Source: Streptomyces sp. NBC_01317 | GTDB lineage: Bacteria; Actinomycetota; Actinomycetes; Streptomycetales; Streptomycetaceae | Assembly: GCF_035961655.1 (NCBI RefSeq) | Contig: NZ_CP108393.1 | Span: 7,587,501 to 7,651,500, forward strand | Reading direction: 5' to 3' | DNA length: 64,000 nucleotides | Shown here: positions 33,916 to 41,847 of the stretch, piece by piece | How the letters are laid out: each line of letters starts with the position of its first letter | Position numbering within the stretch: position 1 is the first letter of the stretch | Position numbers and translations under genes: made by a program | Notes under the pieces: generated by a model | What the model saw: the letters and a program-made list of their open reading frames with translations, nothing else | Told to the model about the DNA's origin: nothing | The model's database searches: none

Positions 33916-35243
33916 CGGGCGTCCTCCGTCAGCGCGGCGGGCAGCGGGGAGGTGATCCGTACCCGGTCGGCCCGGTGGTGCTCGACCCGCAGGACGGCGA
34001 ACCGCCAGCCGTCCACGTCCAGCCGGTCGGCCGCTACGGGCAGCCGCTCCAGCCGGGTCGCGAGCAGGCCCGCGAGTGTCTCGTACGGTCCCTCGGGGGC
34101 GGTGAAGCCGATCTCGTCGAGCTGGTCGAGCCGGAGGCTGCCGTCGGCCTCCCACACGCTGCGGCCCCCGGGGCCCGCGGCGACGGGCACCAGGCCCGGG
34201 GTCTCGTCCGGGTCGTGTTCGTCCCGGACCTCCCCGACGACCTCCTCCACGATGTCCTCGACGGTGGCGACCCCGGCGGTCCCGCCGTACTCGTCTATGA
34301 CGACGGCCATCGTCCGCGCCTGGCGCAGCCGCCGCAGCAGCCGGTCGACCGGCAGGGAGTCGGGGACGAGCAGCGGCTTCGTCGCCAGCGCGGTGACCGG
34401 GGTGCGGTCGCGCAGGCTCTCGTCCAGGGCGAGGACGTCACGGATGTGGACCGTGCCGATCACCTCGTCCAGGCTGTCCCGGTAGACGGGGAAGCGGGAG
34501 AGGCCGGTGGCCAGGGTGAGCCGGGCCGCGTCCGACGCGGTGGCGTGCGCCTCCAGCGCCCGGACGTCCACGCGGGGCGTCATCACGTTCTCCGCCGACA
34601 GGTCGGCGAGGTGCAGGGTCCGTACGAACAGCTCGGCGGAGTCCGCCTCGATGGCCCCCTCGCGCGCCGAGTGGCGGGCCAGGGCGACCAGTTCCTCGGG
34701 TGTCCGCGCGGAGGCCAGTTCCTCGGCGGGCTCCAGGCCGAAGCGCCGTACCAGCCGGTTGGCGGTGTTGTTGAGGTGGCGGATCAGCGGGCCGAAGGCG
34801 GCGGTGAACGCGCGCTGCGGTCCCGCCACGACCTTCGCGACGGCCAGCGGACGGGAGATGGCCCAGTTCTTCGGGACCAGCTCACCGATCACCATCAGCA
34901 CCACCGTGGACACCACGACACCGAGCAGGGTCGCCACGGTGGACACCGCGCCCCCGGGCAGCCCCACGGCCTCCAGGGGGCCGTGCAGCAGCACGGCCAG
35001 CGACGGCTCGGCGAGCATGCCGATGACGAGAGAGGTCACCGTGATGCCCAGCTGGGCGCCGGAGAGCTGGAACGTCAGGCGCTTGGCGGCGGCCAGGGCG
35101 CTCGCGGCCCCGCGCTCGCCGGCCGCGGTGGCGCGCTCCAGTTCACCGCGCTCGACGGTGGTGAGGGAGAACTCGGCGGCGACGAACACCGCGCAGGCGA
35201 ACGTCAGCGCGAGAGCGAGCAGCAGCAGAAGCACTTCGGTCAC
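33912..35243 (-). CDS. CNNM/CorC (hemolysin-family) membrane protein with CorC domain, first gene
   Basis: 443-residue paralogue of the next gene. DUF21 domain at 1-200 (FVAAEFSLTTVERGELERA, QLGITVTSLVIGMLAEPSL, LMVIGELVPKNWAIS), CBS pair at about 220-345 (NVMTPRVDVRALE, GTVHIRDVLALD, AVVIDEYGGTAGVATVEDI) and a CorC/HlyC transporter-associated domain at 350-435 (LRLDQLDEIGF, RVEHHRADRVRITS). GTG at 35243. Gene duplication with loss of the CorC domain in the second copy explains the pair. Likely role: divalent-cation homeostasis at the plasma membrane. Confidence 0.9.
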   Translation of the reverse strand: MTEVLLLLLALALTFACAVFVAAEFSLTTVERGELERATAAGERGAASALAAAKRLTFQLSGAQLGITVTSLVIGMLAEPSLAVLLHGPLEAVGLPGGAVSTVATLLGVVVSTVVLMVIGELVPKNWAISRPLAVAKVVAGPQRAFTAAFGPLIRHLNNTANRLVRRFGLEPAEELASARTPEELVALARHSAREGAIEADSAELFVRTLHLADLSAENVMTPRVDVRALEAHATASDAARLTLATGLSRFPVYRDSLDEVIGTVHIRDVLALDESLRDRTPVTALATKPLLVPDSLPVDRLLRRLRQARTMAVVIDEYGGTAGVATVEDIVEEVVGEVRDEHDPDETPGLVPVAAGPGGRSVWEADGSLRLDQLDEIGFTAPEGPYETLAGLLATRLERLPVAADRLDVDGWRFAVLRVEHHRADRVRITSPLPAALTEDAR

Positions 35244-35352
35244 CGTGCCACCTCCGGCCCCTGGTGCGGCGGGACGGGGAGGGCACGGCTCGTACTGGGA
35301 GGTTCACCCATGGGGGGACCGCAGCTCCTTACGCTGATCAACGACGCGGGGC

Positions 35353-35371
35353 GGGACGGCCTCGCCGTCCC
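35353..35371 (-). terminator. Terminator of the LCP gene
   Basis: Perfect 8-bp stem gggacggc / gccgtccc with a three-base loop, about 75 bases behind the LCP stop and before the CNNM pair. Confidence 0.6.
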
Positions 35372-35446
35372 ACGTCGCTCAATAGTAAAGGAGTCGCAAA
35401 AGAATGCAATGTGGCGTCCGGCACGGACCGTTCGGACCGGCGCGCT

Positions 35447-36853
35447 CTAACGGACGTCGGTGAAATCCGTCCCCACGGTGAGGGTCACGACACCCGGCGA
35501 GGCCTGTGCGGACTCCCGCGCGGTGACGTCCGGCAGACGCGAGGCGAGGACCCGGGCCTGGGCGCCGAGGCCGCCGGGGTACTCCACCGACGTCCTGCCC
35601 GTGGTGTCCGGCGCGTTGCCGATGGAGGCGACGGTGAAGCCGGCCGTGCGGAGGGTCTCGGCGACCGCGGCGGCCCGCCCCGCCGTGCCCGTGCCGTTGA
35701 GGACCTGGACGCGGACCGTGTGGGCGTAGACCGGGACCTTGGCGGCCGCCTCCAGGTTCTTCTTGCTGACCTCCTTGTCCCGGGCCAGGGACGTGAACAG
35801 GTCGGACGCCTGCGGGTACTGCCACACCACGTTGGCCCGGTCGGCCGGCACGTCCGCCTCGCGCGGGTAGTTCGGTACGGTCAGGAAGGCCAGCCGGTCC
35901 TCGGGGATGCCCTTGATCTCGGAGGCGAGGGCGTACAGCGGCTTGATCCCGGCCAGCGGTTCGTCGGTCGTCAGCGACTTGGTGGCCGAGTCCAGGAACC
36001 CGTACAGCGCCTTCGGGCTGGTCAGCTTCTTCTGCGCCTTGGCGGCCACGGCCTCCATGAACTCCTGCTGCCTGCCGATCCGGCCGAGGTCGGAGCCGTC
36101 CCCGACGCTGTAGCGCGTACGGACGTACCCGAGCGCCTTCTCGTCGCGCACGGTCTGGCAGCCGGCCTCCAGGTCGAGGTGGGCCTTCTTGTCGTGGATC
36201 GCGGTCTCCGGACAGACCTCGATGCCGTCCAGCGCGTTGACCATGCCCTTGAAGCCCTGGAAGTCGACCGACATGAAGTGGTCGATGCGCAGCCCGGTGT
36301 TGCGCTCGACGGTCCTGATGGTGCAGGCGGCTGCCCCGGCCACGTCACCGCTCGTCCCGCCGATGGCGAACGCCTCGTTGATCTTGAAGTGGTGGAGGCC
36401 GGACTCGCTGCCGTTCCCGCGGTCGCAGGCGGGGATGGTGACCCAGGAGTCGCGCGGCAGGGAGACGACGGTGGCCCAGTCCCGGTTCGCGGCGATGTGC
36501 AGCACCATCAGCGTGTCGGACTGCATGGTGGTGAGGTCGCTGCCGTACTTCGCGTTGGCGCCCGTACGCGAGTCGGAGCCCACGACCAGGATGTTCTGCG
36601 AGCCGGGACTGGAATTGACCGGCCGGCCGCCGCCGATCTTGCCGTCGATGTCCGCGCCGTGGATGTTGCCGTCGAGGCGCTGGTAGATCCAGGTGCCCGC
36701 GCCGCCCGCCCCGAGGGCCCCGACGGCCAGCGCGCCGCAGATCCAGACCGCCACACGGCCGCGCCGGGTGAGGCGGGTCCGGCCCGCCGGGGCGCCTCTG
36801 CGACGGCCACTGCTCGCGGCGCCGGGCCGCCGTCTCCTGGTTTCCGTCCCCAC
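35447..36853 (-). CDS. LytR-CpsA-Psr (LCP) family cell-wall polymer transferase
   Basis: 468-residue membrane-anchored enzyme that attaches wall teichoic acid-type polymers or glycans from lipid carriers to peptidoglycan. A basic cytoplasmic tail (to about 32), one span (VAVWICGALAVGALGAGGAG), then the LCP domain with ILVVGSDSRTG, the pyrophosphate-binding arginine in VVSLPRDSWVTI, KINEAFAIGG, and DFQGFKGMVNALDGIEV, and GRIGRQQEFM. The C-terminal 95 residues form an LytR_C domain (TVRVQVLNGTGTAGRA). GTG at 36853 has GGAGGACCAG. A BlaI-type operator (36927-36942) lies 74 bases upstream, placing it under the adjacent repressor. Confidence 0.93.
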   Translation of the reverse strand: MGTETRRRRPGAASSGRRRGAPAGRTRLTRRGRVAVWICGALAVGALGAGGAGTWIYQRLDGNIHGADIDGKIGGGRPVNSSPGSQNILVVGSDSRTGANAKYGSDLTTMQSDTLMVLHIAANRDWATVVSLPRDSWVTIPACDRGNGSESGLHHFKINEAFAIGGTSGDVAGAAACTIRTVERNTGLRIDHFMSVDFQGFKGMVNALDGIEVCPETAIHDKKAHLDLEAGCQTVRDEKALGYVRTRYSVGDGSDLGRIGRQQEFMEAVAAKAQKKLTSPKALYGFLDSATKSLTTDEPLAGIKPLYALASEIKGIPEDRLAFLTVPNYPREADVPADRANVVWQYPQASDLFTSLARDKEVSKKNLEAAAKVPVYAHTVRVQVLNGTGTAGRAAAVAETLRTAGFTVASIGNAPDTTGRTSVEYPGGLGAQARVLASRLPDVTARESAQASPGVVTLTVGTDFTDVR

Positions 36854-36926
36854 CTGGTCCTCCGTGCCCCGCTCCCCGTCCGGTCCGCTCTCCGGGCCGG
36901 CCGCCGCCCTCTGGCGACGGACCGAC

Positions 36927-36942
36927 TCTACAGGCGTGTAGA
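36927..36942. promoter_or_regulatory. BlaI-type operator ahead of the LCP gene
   Basis: TCTACAggcgTGTAGA: perfect 6-bp arms around four bases. It lies between the BlaI gene stop (36952) and the LCP start (36853). The same symmetric half-site occurs ahead of both BlaI genes (37510 and 51251), which supports a real operator. Confidence 0.75.
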
Positions 36943-36951
36943 AGCCGCCCG

Positions 36952-37410
36952 TCAGCTTTCCGTGTCGTCCACAGGAGTGCCGCCGGATTCCGGTGCGCCG
37001 TCCGTGAGGAGGGCGCGCAGCACCCGCGCGTCGTGGGGGGAGAGGCCGGAGACGAAGCGGGAGAGCACCGCGTCCCGGTCGTCCCGCTCGTCGAGGAGCC
37101 TTCGCATCCGCAACGCGGTGAGCCCGGCGCCGTCGGCGACCGGGGTCCAGAGGAAGGATCTGCCCGACCGGGTGCGGGTGACGGCCTGCTTGTCGAGGAG
37201 GCGGGTGAGGATTGTGATCACGGTCGTGTACGCGAGGTCGCCGTCGAGCCGCTCCTGCACCCAGGTGGCCGCCACCGGGCCGGCCGCGGATCCGAGGACG
37301 GCGAGCACCTGTGCTTCGAGCTGCCCCTGGCCCCGCCTGCGGGTGCGGGACTCCTGCCCCCGTCCGCCGGTGTTCCCGGCGTTCACGGCCCTGCCGACAT
37401 TTCCGGCCAC
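36952..37410 (-). CDS. BlaI/MecI/CopY-family transcriptional repressor
   Basis: 152-residue winged-helix repressor. Residues 1-28 are an unusual Gly/Arg-rich tail; then the penicillinase-repressor core GQLEAQVLAVLGSAAGPV, the recognition helix region LAYTTVITILTRLLDKQAV and wing TRTRSGRSFLWTPVADG, followed by the dimerisation helices (RRLLDERDDRDAVLSRFVSG). GTG at 37410 has GGAGGAGG nine bases upstream. Classical partners are BlaR1/MecR1-type M56 receptors; none is encoded nearby. Operators lie before this gene (37510-37525, likely autoregulation) and before the LCP gene downstream. Confidence 0.92.
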   Translation of the reverse strand: MAGNVGRAVNAGNTGGRGQESRTRRRGQGQLEAQVLAVLGSAAGPVAATWVQERLDGDLAYTTVITILTRLLDKQAVTRTRSGRSFLWTPVADGAGLTALRMRRLLDERDDRDAVLSRFVSGLSPHDARVLRALLTDGAPESGGTPVDDTES

Positions 37411-37509
37411 GAAAATTGGCCTCCTCCCACGCTGCCGCGCCAGGCGACCTGGTGCCGGGGCATCCTAACCAGGGTCACCGGGGCGCGGCCCGGGGTACGA
37501 CGGCACACT

Positions 37510-37525
37510 TCTACAGTGTTGTAGA
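37510..37525. promoter_or_regulatory. BlaI-type operator ahead of the first BlaI gene
   Basis: TCTACAgtgtTGTAGA, perfect 6-bp arms, 100 bases before the GTG at 37410 and behind the alpha/beta hydrolase gene. It matches the LCP-gene site in both arms and the 51251 site in 14 of 16 bases. Confidence 0.78.
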
Positions 37526-37577
37526 TTCGTGCCCGGCTCCGCCACCCGTCCGCCGCCGGGGGAGTACGCGGCGGTTC

Positions 37578-38444
37578 TCAGCCGAACGCCCGCTCCAGGA
37601 ACGGCGTCATCAGCGCGGCGACGGCGGTGAGTTCGCTCTCCAGCAGGAAGTGGCCGCCGTCCAGGAGGTGGATCTCCGCGTCCGGCAGGTCGCGGCCGAA
37701 GGCCCGTGCCCCGTCCGGGCCGAAGATCTCGTCGTTGCGGCCCCACACGGCGAGCAGCGGGACCTGCGAGGAGCGGAAGTACGCGTGCACGTCCTCGTAC
37801 AGCTCCACGTTGGTCGGGTACTCCCGGAAGAGCTTGAGCTGCACCTCGGGATTGCCGGGGCGGTTGACCATGGCGTGGTCGTGGGCCCACGCGTCGGGGT
37901 TCACCAGGCTCAGGTCCGGTACGCCGTGGGTGTACTGCCACCGGATCCGCTCCAGGGCCAGTCCCTCGCGCAGCGGGGCGGCCTTCTCCTCGGTGGGGTC
38001 GGCGGCGTACTCCCAGAGCGGCTTCCAGAACGGCTCCACGAAGCCTTCCGCGTAGGCGTTGCCGTTCTGCGTGACGATCCCGGCGATCCGGGACGGGTCG
38101 CGCAGCGCGAGCCGCCATCCGACCGGTGCGCCGTAGTCCTGGACGTACATCGCGAACCGCTCGACGCCGGTCGCGCGCAGAAGGCCCTCGACCGCGTCGG
38201 TCAGGGCGTCGAAGGTGTAGTCGAACTCCTCCACCGGCGGAGCGTCGCTGTGGCCGAAGCCCAGCAGGTCGGGCGCCACGACGTGATAGCGGTCGGCCAG
38301 CAGCGGGATGAGGTCGCGGTACATGAAGGAACTCGCCGGACAGCCGTGCAGGAGCAGGACGGTGGGCGCGGTGGGGTCGCCCGCCTCGCGGTAGAAGACC
38401 GTCCGGCCGTCGACGTCGAGGGTGCGGTGATGCACGGGGGACAT
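37578..38444 (-). CDS. Alpha/beta hydrolase (haloalkane dehalogenase/epoxide hydrolase-like)
   Basis: 288-residue cytoplasmic hydrolase. Seen: oxyanion loop LLLHGCPASSFMYRDLIPLL (HGxP form as in epoxide hydrolases), PDLLGFGHSDAP, a nucleophile elbow MYVQDYGAPVG with Asp rather than Ser, acidic residue region LLAVWGRNDEIFGPDG, and the base His in LLDGGHFLLESE. An Asp nucleophile means an ester-enzyme mechanism on epoxides or haloalkanes; the natural substrate is unknown. ATG at 38444 has AGGAGG directly upstream. It is divergent from a CGNR regulator; an operator copy overlaps its ribosome site. Confidence 0.85.
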   Translation of the reverse strand: MSPVHHRTLDVDGRTVFYREAGDPTAPTVLLLHGCPASSFMYRDLIPLLADRYHVVAPDLLGFGHSDAPPVEEFDYTFDALTDAVEGLLRATGVERFAMYVQDYGAPVGWRLALRDPSRIAGIVTQNGNAYAEGFVEPFWKPLWEYAADPTEEKAAPLREGLALERIRWQYTHGVPDLSLVNPDAWAHDHAMVNRPGNPEVQLKLFREYPTNVELYEDVHAYFRSSQVPLLAVWGRNDEIFGPDGARAFGRDLPDAEIHLLDGGHFLLESELTAVAALMTPFLERAFG

Positions 38445-38445
38445 G

Positions 38446-38476
38446 ACTAACCTCCTATGTGCTTCAAGCTGGTTAG
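38446..38476. promoter_or_regulatory. CGNR-locus operator 1 (ACTAACC-N18-GGTTAG)
   Basis: actaacc at 38446-38452 and ggttag at 38471-38476 are complementary, separated by 18 bases. It starts two bases before the hydrolase ATG and covers its ribosome-binding site, which fits repression of that gene. Confidence 0.7.
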
Positions 38477-38494
38477 TTCAGCCAAGCAGGGCAT

Positions 38495-38525
38495 ACTAAC
38501 CGTGTCAAGCTTGTAAGGTGGTTAG
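38495..38525. promoter_or_regulatory. CGNR-locus operator 2 (ACTAACC-N18-GGTTAG)
   Basis: actaacc at 38495-38501 and ggttag at 38520-38525, again with an 18-base spacer, 49 bases from operator 1. Both spacers contain tcaagct. It lies 49 bases before the CGNR start at 38574 and fits autoregulation. Confidence 0.7.
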
Positions 38526-38573
38526 CGAGACGTCGGCGGAGCCGGCGAGACCGGGGAGGAGGAGAGGGGCGGT

Positions 38574-39068
38574 ATGGAGGAGAGCGTCATAGTCGAACTG
38601 CTCAACACGACACCCCTCGTCGACGGCAGCACGGTGGACCTGCTCGCGGAGGACTCCGCGGCGGGCGCGTGGCTGGCGGCGCACGGCGGCGGGACCGGCG
38701 GCGAGGAGGAACTCGCCGCGCTGCGCGCGGTGCGCCGGGACCTCCAGGCGGTGGTACGGGGTCAGCAGCCCGCGGAGATCCTCAACACGGTGCTCGCGGA
38801 CGTCGGCCGGCGCCCGGTGATCGACGCCGGAGGGCTGCGGTGGGACCTGTACGCGCCCCCGGAGCGCGCGCTCCCCGCCCGGATCGTGCTGGCCTGGGCC
38901 GGGTTGTCGGAGCGGATGCCGGGGCGGCTGCGCCCGTGCGCCAACGACGAGTGCGACCTCTTCCTGCTCGACCGCAGCCGGTCCAACACCGCCCGGTGGT
39001 GCTCCATGGCCACGTGCGGCAACCGCCTCAAGGCCCGCCGCCACCAGGCGCGCCGCAGCGGGACGTAG
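38574..39068 (+). CDS. CGNR zinc-finger (ABATE domain) regulator, second copy
   Basis: 164-residue predicted transcription factor, shorter than the paralogue at 7306-7968 because the ABATE domain starts directly (VELLNTTPLVDGSTVDLLAE). The finger has the four cysteines in RPCANDECDLFLLDRSRS and RWCSMATCGNRLKARRHQ. ATG at 38574 follows GGAGGAGAGGGGC. It is divergent from the alpha/beta hydrolase, with two identical-geometry operators in between, so repression of itself and the hydrolase until an inducing substrate appears is a reasonable model. Its last codons lie in 14-bp tandem repeats. Confidence 0.9.
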   Translation: MEESVIVELLNTTPLVDGSTVDLLAEDSAAGAWLAAHGGGTGGEEELAALRAVRRDLQAVVRGQQPAEILNTVLADVGRRPVIDAGGLRWDLYAPPERALPARIVLAWAGLSERMPGRLRPCANDECDLFLLDRSRSNTARWCSMATCGNRLKARRHQARRSGT

Positions 39069-39101
39069 AGACCGGGACGTACAGACCGGGACGTAGAGGG
39101 G
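39060..39101 (+). repeat. Three 14-bp tandem units across the CGNR gene stop
   Basis: gggacgtagagacc, gggacgtacagacc and gggacgtagagggg at 39060-39073, 39074-39087 and 39088-39101. The first contains the final Gly-Thr codons and the TAG stop (39066-39068); the third repeats the in-place TAG. Confidence 0.9.
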
Positions 39102-39108
39102 CGTGCGC

Positions 39109-40026
39109 CTATCCGCGATCGGCGGCCCGGCGCCCCCAGGTCGTGCCCGCCAGGACCAGCCCGGCGCCCAGTACCCCGAGCGCGCCCAGATGCTCACCGC
39201 CCAGGGCGATCCCGGTGGCGGCGGCCCACAGCGGTTCCGTACCGAGCAGCAGGCTCACCCGCGACGGCGAGGTGCGCCGTACCGCCCACATCTGCACGAA
39301 GAACGCGGCAAGGGTGCAGAACACCGACAGGAACAGCAGCGCCGCCCAGTCGCCCGCGTCAAAACCGGTGGCCACCGACCAGGGCGAAGGGCCCGTGCCC
39401 GGCACCGAGGCCAGGACCGCGAAGACCGCGACCGCGCCCCCGAGCTGAACGGTGGTGAGCGACAGCGCGTCGGCGGTACGCACCGCCTTGATCCGCGCCA
39501 TGGCCAGCACATGGACGGTACGGGCGAGAGCCGCCAGCAGCATCAGCAGATCGCCCGCCGAGGGCGCCGTGAAGCCGCCCCCCTGGGTCAGCAGCACCAC
39601 TCCGGCGACCGAGAGCCCGGCGGCGGCCACGAAGGACCCCGGCGGGCGGGTCCTGGTCACCACGGACTCCGCGAGCGGCGTGAAGATCATGGTGAGGCTG
39701 ATGATGAGCCCGGCGTTGGTCGCCGAGGTGTGCACGACGCCGTACGTCTCCAGCAGGAAGATCCCGCTCAGGACCAGCCCCAGCAGCCCCGCGCCGCGCC
39801 ACTGCGCCGCCGTCAGCGCCCGCAGCCGCCGCCACCCGGCGACCGCCAGGACGGGCAGGACCACCGCGAAACGCAGGACCAGGACCGCGACGACGGTCGC
39901 CGGGGTCGTGACGCCCTTGGCCGCCAGGTAGCTGGCACCCCACACGACCGCGATCAGCAGGACGGGCAGATCGGTCGCCCATGCCCTGCGGGGGGCGAGG
40001 GCGGGGGCGGCGATCGACGAGGTCAC
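39109..40026 (-). CDS. EamA/DMT-family transporter
   Basis: 305-residue membrane protein with ten spans in two EamA repeats: first from LPVLLIAVVWGASYLAAKGV to AAAGLSVAGVVLLTQGGGF, second from GDLLMLLAALARTVHVLAMA to GALGVLGAGLVLAGTTWG. The EamA repeat ends (FTPLAESVV with a glutamate; LLLGTEPLWAAATGIALGGE) are typical. Drug/metabolite exporter; cargo unknown. GTG at 40026. Convergent with the CGNR gene; the BrkB gene upstream ends 60 bases away on the same strand. Confidence 0.9.
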   Translation of the reverse strand: MTSSIAAPALAPRRAWATDLPVLLIAVVWGASYLAAKGVTTPATVVAVLVLRFAVVLPVLAVAGWRRLRALTAAQWRGAGLLGLVLSGIFLLETYGVVHTSATNAGLIISLTMIFTPLAESVVTRTRPPGSFVAAAGLSVAGVVLLTQGGGFTAPSAGDLLMLLAALARTVHVLAMARIKAVRTADALSLTTVQLGGAVAVFAVLASVPGTGPSPWSVATGFDAGDWAALLFLSVFCTLAAFFVQMWAVRRTSPSRVSLLLGTEPLWAAATGIALGGEHLGALGVLGAGLVLAGTTWGRRAADRG

Positions 40027-40085
40027 GGGGGCGGGTCTCCAGCGGACGGGGGGCGCGGAGACAGCGGCGGCTCACACGGGGACGA

Positions 40086-40979
40086 TCACCGTACCGGTCC
40101 GTCCCCTCCGCCGGAACCGTCGTGTTCCTCTCGCAGACCGTCCGGCTCCCGCGCCATCCGCCGCACGAAGACGTACTCGTGGTAGATCCGCCCCACCAGC
40201 GCCCCGCCGTAGACGACAAACCCCACACCGACCAGCCACGACTGGAGGACGAGGACCGTGCCGAACGGGCCGTACGTGACGGCGTTCGACGCGATCAGCG
40301 GCGAGAACACCAGCCGGGAGAAGCCCCGCAGGCCGAGCAGCCCGAGCGAGGTCGCGACGGACCCGGGGATCAGCGCACGCCAGCGGACCCGCCCCGCGAG
40401 GAGCAGCCGCTGGGACCACCAGAAGAACAGGAACGTGACGACGACGTCGGCGGAGGTCACCAGGATCGTGTCGAGCACGGACTGGGCGCGGACCTGCGTG
40501 TTGACGAAGGCCACGAGGAACCCGACCAGGACCGCCAGCCACACCACGTGCCGCCACACCTGGTGCCAGCGCGCCGTGGACAGCTCCCAGACCTTCTCGT
40601 ACCCCGTCTGCACCGCCGACCCGAAGGTCAGACCGAACACCGCGAGCGCGGCGAGACCGAACGCCGTCGTCCGCTGGAGCGCCTCGCCCGGCTTGCCGAA
40701 CAGCTGCTCGATCTCGCCCTGTGACGACGCGGAGACGCCGACGCCCTGCGCGAGCCAGCGGGCGAAGCTCTGACCGCTGGCCGGGTCGGCCGCCGCGACG
40801 AGGATCAGCAGGGGAACGAGCGTGAGGAAACCGAGCGCGGCGAAGGACATGGCCCGGTGCATCAGTTCCGTCTCGCTGCTGCGGCTCACCGTGAGCGCGA
40901 CAGGAGAGTCCATGATCCTGCGGTACAGGTCCCGGAGCCGGTGCGCGTGCCTCTCCACACCGAAACGCTTTCGGGTCAT
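40086..40979 (-). CDS. YihY/virulence factor BrkB family membrane protein
   Basis: 297-residue inner-membrane protein with six to seven spans (SFAALGFLTLVPLLILVAAA, AFGLAALAVFGLTFGSAVQT, VWLAVLVGFLVAFV, LDTILVTSADVVVTFLFFWW, VLVLQSWLVGVGFVVYGGA). The family signature region LMHRAMSFAALGFLTLVPLL and GALVGRIYHEYVFV are clear. The family was once called ribonuclease BN; that assignment is wrong in general and no catalytic residues support it. Function is unknown. ATG at 40979. Confidence 0.85.
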   Translation of the reverse strand: MTRKRFGVERHAHRLRDLYRRIMDSPVALTVSRSSETELMHRAMSFAALGFLTLVPLLILVAAADPASGQSFARWLAQGVGVSASSQGEIEQLFGKPGEALQRTTAFGLAALAVFGLTFGSAVQTGYEKVWELSTARWHQVWRHVVWLAVLVGFLVAFVNTQVRAQSVLDTILVTSADVVVTFLFFWWSQRLLLAGRVRWRALIPGSVATSLGLLGLRGFSRLVFSPLIASNAVTYGPFGTVLVLQSWLVGVGFVVYGGALVGRIYHEYVFVRRMAREPDGLREEHDGSGGGDGPVR

Positions 40980-41099
40980 ATGTCGTCTACTACCCCGGAG
41001 CGGGCCGTGTCGCGTCCGGGGCCCCCGGATGGGTGCCGACGACCGGCCACGGTTCGGCCACCCCGCCCACAGCTACCGTACGACCGCCACCGGCCCGGG

Positions 41100-41146
41100 G
41101 GACCGTACGGTCACAGGATCCGTGGACCGTACGGTCACAGGATCCG
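41100..41146 (-). repeat. Two 23-bp direct repeats across a stop codon
   Basis: The 23 bases at 41100-41122 (starting ggaccgtacggtcacaggat) recur exactly at 41124-41146. The right copy contains the last codons and stop (41137-41135) of the minus-strand gamma-carbonic-anhydrase-like gene; the left copy lies behind the stop. Each copy also holds the palindrome GACCGTACGGTC. Confidence 0.92.
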
Positions 41147-41737
41147 GTCGTCGTGATGGCGGCCGAGCGCCCGTCCGAACCGCTCCGAGAGGGCCGGCAG
41201 GATGCTCTCGCCCTCCGCGGGGCGCGGCAGGCCGAAGACGTACCCCGGGAAGTCCAGCTCCTTCTGGACCTCCCAGATCGCCTCGTGCTCCCCGGGCGGC
41301 AGCACCCGCGCGGGATCGCCGACGGCCACCCACCCGATCGGGACCGTGGAGCCGGCGGGCAGCACCGTGCGCAGATGCACGATCCCGTTGATCCGCACCT
41401 CGGAACGCGCCCCGATCCGGGCGCCGTTGAAGACCCGGGTGCCCGTCGCGAGGAAGACCTCGTCCTCGACGGCGCAGCCGGTCAGGTACGAGGTGGGGCC
41501 GACGAGCACGGCACGCCCCAGCCGCAGCGGATCGCGGCGGACGCCCCGCAGGACCGCGTTCTCCATCACCACGCAGCCCTCGCCCAGCTCCACGGGGCCG
41601 CCCTCGGCGGTCAGTACGGCACCGAAGAGGATCCGGCACCCGGCGCCGACCCGGACGTCCCCGCTCAGCGTGGCGTTCGGGGCGACGTACGCGGACGGAT
41701 GCACGGTGGGCGACACCCCGTCATGTTCGATGAGCAT
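41135..41737 (-). CDS. Gamma-carbonic-anhydrase-like hexapeptide-repeat protein
   Basis: 200-residue left-handed beta-helix protein. Hexapeptide turns are visible from VHPSAYVAPNATLSGDVRVG through AGCRILFGAVLTAEGGPV, GEGCVVMENAVLRGV, VLVGPTSYLTGCAVEDEVFL and GARIGARSEVRINGIVHLRT. The gamma-carbonic-anhydrase zinc histidines (usual H..H..H pattern) are only partly present (one in NGIVHLRT), so catalysis is doubtful; acyl- or metabolite-binding is equally possible. The start is uncertain: ATG codons at 41737, 41746 and 41749 are in frame and none has a good ribosome site. Its stop lies in a 23-bp duplication. Confidence 0.75.
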   Translation of the reverse strand: MLIEHDGVSPTVHPSAYVAPNATLSGDVRVGAGCRILFGAVLTAEGGPVELGEGCVVMENAVLRGVRRDPLRLGRAVLVGPTSYLTGCAVEDEVFLATGTRVFNGARIGARSEVRINGIVHLRTVLPAGSTVPIGWVAVGDPARVLPPGEHEAIWEVQKELDFPGYVFGLPRPAEGESILPALSERFGRALGRHHDDRIL

Positions 41738-41847
41738 GCGTCGCATCATGCCCGACCGGACGCGGATCCGGACCCGGGGGCGGACCCGGACCTGGGCGTT
41801 CGCCCGTTCGTGGCACACTGACGGCCGATCCGCCGAAGGAGCCCACC

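Noticed and set aside
40086..40979. Ribonuclease BN label for the BrkB-family gene
   Set aside because: True RNase BN/Z enzymes are metallo-beta-lactamase-fold proteins; this is an integral membrane protein without nuclease residues.
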